Positions 47,571 to 56,064 of a stretch of DNA of 64,000 nucleotides are shown one piece after another. The position numbers and the translations under genes were made by a program. Source of the stretch: Albifimbria verrucaria. Its lineage: Eukaryota > Ascomycota > Sordariomycetes > Hypocreales > Stachybotryaceae. The notes beneath the pieces were generated by a model. The model had not been told where the DNA came from. It ran no database searches and saw only the letters and a program-made list of their open reading frames with translations. Location: positions 186,001-250,000 of the forward strand of contig JAHREC010000045.1 in assembly GCA_020081605.1 (NCBI GenBank), written 5' to 3'. Numbering within the stretch: position 1 is the stretch's first letter; the number at the start of each line of letters is the position of its first letter.

Positions 47571-48962
47571 ATGTCGCTACAAGGCTCTCCCCAGCCGGCA
47601 AAACAGGAGTTGTCCTCGCCCCTCCACAAACATCAGCCTCGGGGCCTGGTGGAGGTTGGACCCTTGCAAGGTTGATCCTGAGCACCTTCATTGTCTTTCT
47701 GAATACATGGTGCACTATACTCCTACCCATGCACCGTTCTCCCATCGCTAATCTTGCTGTTCTAGGGGACTTCTTCTTACCTTTGGCGTCTTTCAGACAT
47801 ACTACGAGACAGTGCTCCTGCGAGGCTCGTCCAGCTCCAGCATATCGTGGATTTCCACAACCTCGGCCTTTGTCACGCTCTCGGCCGGGCTCGTCGTGGG
47901 GCCGTTGTACGACCGTGGCCAGTACAGGACTCTCTTACTGGTTGGCACCCACCTGCAGGTGTTCGGGCTTATGATGCTGAGCCTCTCTACGGCGTATTAC
48001 CAGCTGTTCCTCAGCCAGGCCATCTGCGTTGGCTTGGGTGCCGGCATAGCTTTCACACCAAGCGTCGCCGACGCTGCCAGTAGCTTGACCAACCCGGCCA
48101 CCCGGGCTAAGGCAATGGGTGCCATGGCGTGTGGCAGCAGCATTGGTATGTACCAGTCAGACTCCAAGCTCGACGCACTGAACCACAAAACTTACATGGT
48201 CGCTGTAGGTGGAATCGTCTATCCAGTCATGTTTCGCTTCCTCGTGCCTCAATTAGGTTTCCCTGGACAGTTCGTGCGATCGCCTTCGTAGTCTGGGGCT
48301 TTACATCATGTCCTTCGTTGTATTGGCGAACGAGCAGCCAAAGCCATCCGCACTTCGTCCCTGGGTTGACACAAAAGCCTTTACTGATGTTCCCTTCATT
48401 CTTATGTGCATTGCCTCGGTATGCAGCTCCACGGCATATTATATCCCTTCACTCTATTTACCACTAGTAACGATTCGAAAAATATCCTCGGGACACCCTG
48501 GGCTAGGATTCGATCTCCTCACTATCCTCAACGGTGCATCAATCATCGGTCGGCTGCTGGCAGGACTTGCTGGCGCAATGTTCGGCCCGACAGAGACGAT
48601 CGCAGTCTGCCTTGTGTTTGGCTCCATTATCTTGTTCTGCTGGTCTGCCGTTGTAGATGTACCTGGCACGATTGCTTGGTCGGTATCTTGGGGCATGATA
48701 TCCGGAGTCCTGGTGGCTCTTCCTGGAGCATTTTACCTCTATTTTGCCCTTCCATTGGCGTCATTGGGACACGGTCAGGTATGTACTGGGTTTTCGTCGG
48801 CCTGGGCATGCTTATAGGAAGCCCGGCCGGAGGAGCGATATACGGTGGTACACAGGGGAGGGAGTGTGGCAATTGCCCGTGTTTGCAGGCGCCTTCATGT
48901 TCGCAGCGGCTACTCTTACTTTGTATCCTATTGTTTATCTTCGGAAGAATAGGCGAGCATGA
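47571..48962 (+). CDS. MFS monocarboxylate-transporter-type carrier (MCT family), frameshifted
   Basis: Start at 47571 (MSLQGSPQ). After C4 47619-47622, one extra base moves to the frame with GGGWTLARLILSTFIVFLNTW; an intron (47709-47765) joins it to GLLLTFGVFQTYYETVLLRGSSSSSISWISTTSAF. That phrase is diagnostic of fungal monocarboxylate-type MFS carriers. Next come GLVVGPLYDRGQYRTLLLVG (motif A-like), CVGLGAGIAFTPSVADAA, an intron (about 48147-48207), then FVVLANEQPKPSALRPWVD, FILMCIASVCSSTAYYIPSLYLPL, NGASIIGRLLAGLAGAMFGP, SVSWGMISGVLVALPG, and MLIGSPAGGAIYGG. The end at 48962 (LYPIVYLRKNRRA) is the usual short charged tail. Further one-base breaks lie near 48290 and 48860. Predicted substrate class: monocarboxylates or other small acids; the direction of transport is unknown. 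Confidence 0.85.
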
Positions 48963-49270
48963 TACTGGCGTCGACTGGAAGTACACGCCTGAGAGGAACA
49001 GGAACGTACGACGTAGCCCGAAAAACAGAAACCGACTAGAGGAAGAAAATAAAGACCAAAGAGAGTCTGAGTTGGCAGAATGCTACGTTGACTCATCTCC
49101 CATTGTGCGTGACAAATTGCAAGTGTCATTGCTTCGGATTTGGCAGATGTTGGTGCTTGTCAGACCCCAACCCCAAGCGACTCAACTCGCACTTTTGCTG
49201 GATCAATAAATATCCATACCGTCCCTCTCCTCTGCCCTAACGCTACACTTGGGTCGAGCCATCAAAGGAA
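48963..49270. other. Short intergenic spacer
   Basis: The 3' sequence of the MFS carrier and the promoter of the DUF1365 gene. A long open frame in another reading frame of the carrier extends to 49209, but its translation is not protein-like. No other element seen. Confidence 0.45.
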
Positions 49271-51048
49271 ATGCCTTCGTGTGAAGCGATGTTGACCAAC
49301 TATGCAATCTGGCTAACGTCCGGCTGGGCACTGCCTACATGCGTTTGCGTACCCGTGGTGGTCGTTACATACCTCTTTTATCGGTGTCTCGCCTCGAATA
49401 TGGAATATGCTGCCCGAAGGCGATTGAGAACAGGCCGCAATGATGGTGTCTCTGTGCACCACACTCAGATTATTCCATCCGTTATTTCTCATCAGCGAAT
49501 GTTCCCAAAACGCCATGGCTTCCGATACCCATATTTGTCCGTCGGCATCCCTGTGCGGTCGCCAACATGCAGCCGGCTTCTCTCTGTGGACACTGCAGAG
49601 TGGTGGAGAAGGGGCTGGCTTCACGTCTCGGCGAACGACCATCTCCATCGGGGCATGGCTGGAGCGACCCTTGCCGAGAAGCTGGACGCCTACCTCAAAG
49701 ATCAAGTACTCAATCCTGCGACACTATTCATTCTGATCTACCCCATGAGCGGTATAGTTAACTAATACACCGTTTGATTACCTCTAGGACCTAGACCCGG
49801 CGTCGTTTCCTTTTGTTTACCTGTCAACATCACCCAGTTTTCTCGGTTACAAATTCAGCCCTGCTTCGTTCTGGCATCTTTATAATGCCAGTGGCAAGCT
49901 GACCATTATCATGGCCGAAGTGAACAACACCTTTTCAGAAAGGAGAATATACCTTTTTCAGGCTTCGGCACGGGGTAATTTGTTCAAGCAAGTCTTGAGC
50001 AAGGACTTCCATGTATCCCCTTCAGCTCGAGAAGAGGATCCTACGTTCTCAAGGTTACGGATCCTGCCGCAAGCAACGATATCAATATCACAGTCACCCT
50101 AGAGTCATCCAAGGGCCATGCCAAGTTAGTGGCTCGATGGTGGTCGAGTGATGTGGCCGTAAACCCGCAGCAGTTGTCTCTGATGCAGTCTGGGCATTTG
50201 CTCATGGGTTGGGGATGGGCAATCTTGATGACATGTATGAATAGCGTCAATCATCTCTTGCCCTCCCAGGGGCATAATGTGTCTCGCAAGAATACTGATC
50301 GAGGTTTGCAGATCCCAGAATTGCGACTCAGGCTGTATGGCTTTCGCAGGTTCACAAACTTCATATGTGGTATCGACCAGAGCCTCGTGAATCTGCCATC
50401 CCGCGTGAGCCAACGCAATCTGAGAAATTTGTAGCTTCGACCTTTGTCCGTTACTTAGAGGATGTTCTTTCATGCGAGGTAAGAGGGATGGGCGTAATGC
50501 CTGTAGCTTATGGTTACCGGATGGAGGTCAGGTTTGGAGCTGCTCCCGATTGCGGCCTGCGAATCCATGCACCGCAGTTTTATCGCCAAATGATCACCTA
50601 CACCACCCTCGCGGAATATCTGGGCGTTGTGTTGCTTGGTTCGTGCGAGGAGAATCAGACAGCCTGGTCCGATGATGCTAGTAGGCTCGTCGCCATCGTC
50701 AAAGATGCCGCGGCCCATGCCAAGGATGACGGCCAGGACCGGGTCGTGAGCTCAGCCTGTTTCTACACAGCGTCGCTTCTAGCTATTGCCTGGGCAATCC
50801 ATGCTCGATTACGGAGGTGTGTGCCGCTGCGAGGTGCCTACCCCTACCAGAGCCCTGCTTTCGAATCCGAGTACAGAGGTGTGACACCAGGCAAACTGCA
50901 TGAATGCTTCCTTGACGAATATGTGCGCCACCGCGGCAGCACAGAGTTACAACTAAAGTACATGCTCGCAATATTGGTTTTGCAATGGAGGACGTGGCTG
51001 ATGGGCATTATTGGAGGAGTGAATCATCCGTCTCAAAGTATCATTTGA
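49271..51048 (+). CDS. DUF1365 domain protein (lipid-linked, partner of amine-oxidase-like/CFA-type genes)
   Basis: Start at 49271; a hydrophobic segment (TCVCVPVVVVTYLFY) suggests membrane anchoring. DUF1365 landmarks follow: HQRMFPKRHGFRYPYLSVGIPV, LHVSANDHLHRG, KLDAYLKDQ, an intron (49706-49788), DLDPASFPFVYLSTSPSFLGYKFSPASFWHLYNASGKL, MAEVNNTFSERRIYLF, KDFHVSPSARE, LKVTDPA, KLVARWW and LHVWYRPEPRESAIPREPTQSEKFVASTFVRYLEDVL. The phrase FLGYxFxPxSFWxLY followed by AEVNNTF is diagnostic. Breaks near 50025 and 50230-50360 change the frame. The C-terminal 200 residues form a further extension with RLRRCVPL. DUF1365 proteins have no established biochemical role; in bacteria they are encoded beside fatty-acid-modifying methyltransferases and amine-oxidase-like flavoproteins. 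The amine-oxidase-like gene at 40801 is in the same window. Confidence 0.85.
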
Positions 51049-52094
51049 GGCTGGCAACTCAGTCAGCTCGGGGAAAGGATGGAGGGTGGAAGAGCGGGGA
51101 AAAGGGCCTTTAGCAGTACATGTATCAGTTGTGAATGCGAGTGTAGAGTGCGTGGATGTATGCGTATCGCCATGGATGGGGGCCAAAGTGCTGCTGGGCT
51201 TTCCCTCATCTAATGGATAAGCGTCATATTTACTACCTCGTAGGATACTCTAAAAGGTGAGGTTCTTGATCGTCTTCTTAAGTATATAGATCAATAAGAC
51301 GTTCGATCTCCAGGAATAAACTCTACAAGACGGTAGCTAGAATAACGAATGCGGTACATACAATGATTATTAGTAGATGTGAGGGAAACACACCTCGGAA
51401 CACTGTATAAGTCTCCATCGCACTGTAGTATTGACGCACATTCGTTTCTTCTCTGCCGTTGTTGCATCAGTATTGACCTTCTCATTGGTCGCCCCTCATT
51501 GACGACAGGCAGCATTACTTCGGCAATATTAGGATGCTCGGTTGGTTGGACATGGTCAGTTTCAGGCTCAACACAACACTGATGGTTTCGTGGGTTGCAA
51601 TGCGCACACGTTGAAGGCCACGGCGTGTGTGTAACAATCATGACAAATCCTGCTCATCCATCACCCTGTATTCAGCCTCGCCTCGCCTTAACTGACTACC
51701 CGTGTAGGCAGTGGTGTGTATCTCACATACTGGTGAGCTTGATGTACATTTTACCAAGCATCCATTCCTTCTCTTTTGTGCCGTGTGGCAATAGCTTCAA
51801 GCTGAACCGTGAGCCCCCAACTCTTTGAGCTCATCATTGTGCCGAACCACGCACAGGCTTGAGGCGCCACATTGCTGCAAATCAGGGAATGCAAGGTCTT
51901 CTACGGACCAACAACGGATTCGTGGAGGCGAAGTGATTGCGATCCGATATGTCTTATTTATGTTGGCTGGGTTCCATTCATCCGTCACATAAGGCTTCCC
52001 ACTGTCACTTGAGGTGCGCCTTACATTCTCGCCTGCCCAAAGTCGCATTCTCGTGTCATCGCCCTGGAACCAGGTTCCCCTCCGCAAACTCGCA
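51049..52094. other. Intergenic, no supported gene
   Basis: About 1 kb. A minus-strand open frame (51797-52216) overlaps the 5' end of the next gene and has no family features. The right end is the promoter of the Dal5-type carrier. Confidence 0.5.
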
Positions 52095-53761
52095 ATGGCT
52101 AAGCATGAAGAGCAAGGTTCTTTTGACAAGCAAACTCCTAACACGACCTTATGGTTGCCCTCAAAGCCGCACACCGTTTCGCCCTCTGACAGGCAGCAAG
52201 ATGCCGACTGTGACAATGTCTACTCTCCGAGGCAGGGGCCGACATAATGCGGCGCGTGTAGGTCGCTCTCACAGATTGGCCACGGCTTCGCAGCATCTCA
52301 CAGTAACTGCTACAGTGACCGTAGACTTCTGAGCGTCCTTGCTGGACTCTATGTCATCTCTCTCGTCGATCGTATCAATATTTCCACGGCGGCCATTGCT
52401 GGTCTTAACACCGATCTGCAACTTCAAGTGGGAACCCGCTACTCCATTATTATTCTCACATTCTTCGCAGCGTACACCGTTTTCCAACCACTCGGCACGG
52501 TGCTCACAAGACAGATCGGTCCACGATGGTTTCTCAGCAGCATTACACTGGCGTGGGGTGCCGTTATGATTGGCCTCGGATTTGTTGATACTTGGGAGAC
52601 GCTAGCGGGCCTACGAGTCCTTGTTGGGTAAACATAGACTGGCACCTTGTTCTTCTCTTTGCGTTTCTCTACTTACTATTCATTTATAGAGCCTTTGAAG
52701 CCGGCTTCTTCCCCGGAACAGTCTATCTGTTGAGCACATGGTATACTCGATATGAAGTGCAGAAGAGGTATACCATCTTCTATGGAGTCGGCTGCGTCGC
52801 GGGCGCACTTTCAGGCATCCTAGCCTACGGCCTTTCCCAGATGGACGGGCTCGGTGGGCTCCGCGGCTGGCGTTGGATCTTCATTATTGAAGGCATCATA
52901 TCCTGCCTCGGCGCTCTCCTATCATTCATCTTTCTTGTGGGCTTTCCCGAAGATTCCCACACGGCGTGGAGGTTCCTTAACAAACAGGAGCGAGATTTCA
53001 TAATTCGACGTGTCAACCGCGACAGGCAAGATGCAGAAAGCGAGCCATTCTCGCTGGCCGCATTCTTCAGGCCTGCCTCTGACTTTAAGATTTGGGTGTT
53101 TGCTTTCATGTTCTTCGCCGTTACTACAGTTGGGTACTCAATTAATTATTTCCTTCCCATTATTCTCGTCGGACTTGGTCAGTTTGCCTTGCACCTCTCC
53201 GGTTCTCTCACTGTCCAACAGCCCTAACCGACTATTTCAGGCTTCAATGTTGCGGAGGCGCAGTGTCTTATAGTTCCGCCGTGGATATTTACCGGACTTT
53301 TCATGTATGCACAGGCTTATCTCAGTGATCGCTACCGGCTGCGCAGCCCTTTCATTGCCTTCAACTCCATCGTTGCCATCATCGGTCTAGTTCTCATGGC
53401 ATACCATCCGAACAATGGGGTGCGCTACTTTGGCACCTTCTTTGTCATTGCCGGCGCCAGCGGCAACACCCCTCCCGTTCTCACATATCAGGCCAACAAT
53501 ATCCGGGGACACTGGAAGCGAGCGTTTTGCAGCGCCACGCTGGTCGGTGCTGGCGGCATCGGTGGTATTGCTGGGGCACTGGTGTTCCGGAGCCAGGATC
53601 AGCCGCGGTATCTTCCTGGCATCTACGCCTCACTTGCTTGCAACTTCTGCATCCTGATATGTACGGCATGCATGTCACTTTGGTTCCGACGTTGTAACAG
53701 AAAGGCCAGGGCTGGCTTGATGATTTTGGAAGGGTCAGATAAGTTCTTGTATACCTATTAG
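52095..53761 (+). CDS. MFS anion:cation symporter, Dal5/allantoate-permease type
   Basis: Start at 52095 (MAKHEEQGSF). One added G at G4 52235-52238 links the N-terminus to ADIMRRV; intron 52258-52324 joins to LLSVLAGLYVISLVDRINISTAAIAG, the classic helix 1 of this family (DRxNI). Then FQPLGTVLTRQIGPRWFLS, intron 52629-52689, AFEAGFFPGTVYLLSTWYTR (the diagnostic GxFPGxxYxLSxWYxR), GVGCVAGALSGILAYGL, WRWIFIIEGI, FLPIIL, intron about 53178-53240, GFNVAEAQCL, PWIFTGLFMYAQAYLSDR, GNTPPVLTYQANNIRGHWKRA, and a tail ending in MILEGSDKFLYTY at 53761. Substrates in the family include allantoate, nicotinate, pantothenate and other carboxylates, imported with protons at the plasma membrane. Confidence 0.92.
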
Positions 53762-54514
53762 GTGTTAGCCTTGCCCGCTCAAAGCTCTTGTCGAATCTGG
53801 GCGGATGGTATGGCTGCCAAAATCGCCACATAGATCTTGGTTGGTCATTTCGACATTTTGCAATAGCCTTGAAGAACTTCTGATTGCAGGGAATAGCATA
53901 CGCATGTACGTATATACTATATATATATCTTTGGCCGTTGTTCATATCTGTGTTTTACATATCTTTAATATGTTAACCTCCCTTTAATAAATATTTAATA
54001 GTAATAAAAGAATAAATAAAAAGGATAAAGTGCTTAAGTAGAAATAACAATAATATCTAGTATAGCTTATGCTCTGCTTCTCAATGATAGTAAAATAAAA
54101 TAAGGTCTACGCCTATTTGTTATATCGACCACTAATCAAAGGTTTGATTATATAAGGCCAAGAGGAACTATATCTTTTGATAATATACTCTAGATATTTT
54201 GAATCTACTGTTTGCCTTGAGCTCCGAGCCCTATGACGATATTGCTAACCTAGCTGCCTCAAACCCTGGTGATATTAAAGTACTGATTAACCCGATTGCT
54301 AGGGTCTTAGAGATAACTGCCTCAAGCCTGATGATCCTAATATCGAGTATAGCAAGGCCAGCTCGATACAGTCGCCACCGGAGGCATTTACTAGGGCCTA
54401 CTAGGCTTTCCACTCTATTTCTCTCTATGGTAAGAGTTCACTTTCCATAATAACTAGGTAGTTCCAGGTGTGCGTTCAATTGGGTAGTATACAATATCAA
54501 CACCTTTGGCGGGA
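53762..54514. other. AT-rich region without a gene
   Basis: From about 53900 the DNA becomes AT-rich (for example 53960-54130), consistent with RIP-mutated sequence. A short open frame at 54199-54450 has no recognisable motif. This begins the relic region that extends to 56064. Confidence 0.55.
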
Positions 54515-54745
54515 TCAAATCCGAGTCTTTACCAGATCAAACAGAGCGGTACTACCTGAAAAATAGCATGTCGTCGTTAATCCCATATCAATAACCAGAG
54601 GCAAGTCGGTGACAAAGCTAGCCCTATCACTGGCCAAAAAGACGGTTGTCTTGGCTACCTCCTCTGCATAAGCCATTCTTCGCATTATAGCAAGCCTCTC
54701 GGTTGTGTCCTGCAGTCCAGGCACATTTGTAATGACACGCTGCAC
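54515..54745 (-). pseudogene. C-terminal relic of a short-chain dehydrogenase/reductase
   Basis: The minus-strand frame reads RMAYAEEVAKTTVFLASDRASFVTDLPLVIDMGLTT. This matches the last part of classical SDR enzymes (R-M-x-x-P-E-E-I-A-x-x-V-x-F-L-A-S-D-x-A-S-F-V-T-G-x-x-x-x-x-D-G-G). The glycine after FVT and one of the final GG pair are changed. The upstream cofactor fold and YxxxK active site are not found next to it (54746 onward on the minus strand has stops), so it is a fragment. It lies in AT-biased DNA beside the NRPS relic, suggesting a decayed biosynthetic cluster. Confidence 0.72.
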
Positions 54746-55119
54746 TATTACACTATTAGCCTACTTGATCAAGACAGACTCAATTGACCTGGCTTCTATT
54801 ACCTACCTTGCGTGTTCAGCTTCCAGATTTGACAAGGTAGGTGATTTTGCCTCGTATAAAACCGATACTAGCACCCGGCTCTCAGGGTGAAAAGACAATC
54901 AAACCAAGTCACGAAGATAGCGCATCGAGGAAGGAGACATTGAGTTTGAAGCACGTCTTGCCTTGCCGAGGCCATAGATGCTGCAGTTGAGTTATAAACT
55001 CAGGATGGTGGCGAATACTGTCATGGAGGATTCAAGGTATTTCTAGTGTTGATATCAGAAGAAAACCGCGGCTCAACTACTTTCGATGACAAGGGGACAG
55101 TTTTTAACAGGTGAACCAA
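54746..55119. other. Relic DNA between the SDR and NRPS fragments
   Basis: No open frame with motifs. Composition is mixed, with TGA/TAA-rich frames on both strands. It may hold eroded parts of either neighbour, but I cannot support any homology. Confidence 0.4.
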
Positions 55120-55468
55120 CAGCTTACATACAACTACATCTTCAGAGATCATTGCCACATTATGGTGCTAGTGAATCTTGAACCCCCTTCCGCCTCACCG
55201 CTAGAAACTCCAGAGAAGACTGATGGCCTCGCCCTGAGGTATCTGGTTCCAAGGGCGAACGTAGGAGCGTGATAATCTTCACGAAGCTTTAGTTCAAGGC
55301 AAAAGATAACCAGAAATAGAAGTAAAGAAGTGGCTAAGGGATCTGTTAGCAGAAGTGTTAGGTATTAATATCGAGAGTTTTAACCTCAGCGACGGCTTCT
55401 TCAACCGTGATAGGGATTTTATTACTTCTATGAAAGTGACTGAATCGTCTGAAGAGCTGAACGGATAG
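55120..55468 (+). pseudogene. Relic of a non-ribosomal peptide synthetase: end of adenylation domain plus carrier (T) domain
   Basis: In one frame LQRSLPHY (about 55137-55164) matches the A-domain phrase LPxYMVPS. In another frame EKTDGLALRYLVPRAN (about 55215-55260) matches the GKxDRxxLR ending of A domains. In a third frame from 55312, KKWLRDLLAEVLGINIESFNLSDGFF followed by DFITSMKV matches a T domain (LWAEVLG...DDSFFxLGGDSIxAMKL). Internal stops occur, for example TGA near 55178. The carrier serine is replaced by Phe (TTT) and the two glycines before the Asp by Asp and Arg; each is explained by a C-to-T or G-to-A change, the RIP signature. It is dead. No A-domain core or condensation domain is visible. 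Confidence 0.72.
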
Positions 55469-55482
55469 TGGTTATTGCAAAT

Positions 55483-55524
55483 GTATATATATATATATAC
55501 ACACACATATATACACATATATAT
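55483..55524. repeat. TA/CA microsatellite
   Basis: A run of alternating (TA)n, (CA)n and (TA)n dinucleotides, immediately right of the NRPS relic. Simple repeat, probably length-variable between strains. Confidence 0.9.
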
Positions 55525-56064
55525 TGTTTTTGGGAATTACATACTAAATTCCTGACTGATACGCTATATAAATCTTGAGATATATAAAACTTACGTAGAG
55601 ATTAGTGCTTCTGCTATTCTCGCTGCCGGTTAGCACTTCCAAGGCCAAGATTAGCCAATCTACAAAATCACAGGCGGCCTTTTCTGGTGTGGCGGATATC
55701 TATCCTGTGATCTATTTCCAGGCAGGAAAAGGAAGAAAGAAAAGTTTAGCGCAATTATACTAGAGTATATCCCCTTAAGACTGTTAAGGTCTAGGCTAAG
55801 TAGCAAACTGATACAGTAGCTAATTAGAACCAGATAAAAACTAGATATATAAAAGACCTAATAAATTAGCCGAGGATAAATATATCAGCATTACCTCGCG
55901 TATGTATAGCTTTACCGCGAAGTGATTATTAATATATGGTTCAGGAAGTTACTTTATATACCGACGTATAATTAAGACGTTATGGGTCTATATATAATAG
56001 TATGTTCTTATAAAACTCAAAGAAACAGAATAGCTCTTGTCTTGCGATTTTCTTTTCGGCTCAC
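55525..56064. other. AT-rich flank of the relic region
   Basis: Contains many TATA/TTAA-rich words (about 55800-56000) and no gene. It ends at the 3' end of the aconitase paralogue, so the boundary between degraded and healthy DNA is within a few tens of bases of that stop codon. Confidence 0.55.

Noticed and set aside
48406..49209. A 267-codon plus-strand open frame
   Set aside because: It reads through the MFS carrier in another frame. The carrier frame has the expected helices and family phrases; this one does not.
51797..52216. A 139-codon minus-strand open frame
   Set aside because: No motif, overlaps the 5' part of the Dal5-type carrier; judged to be chance.
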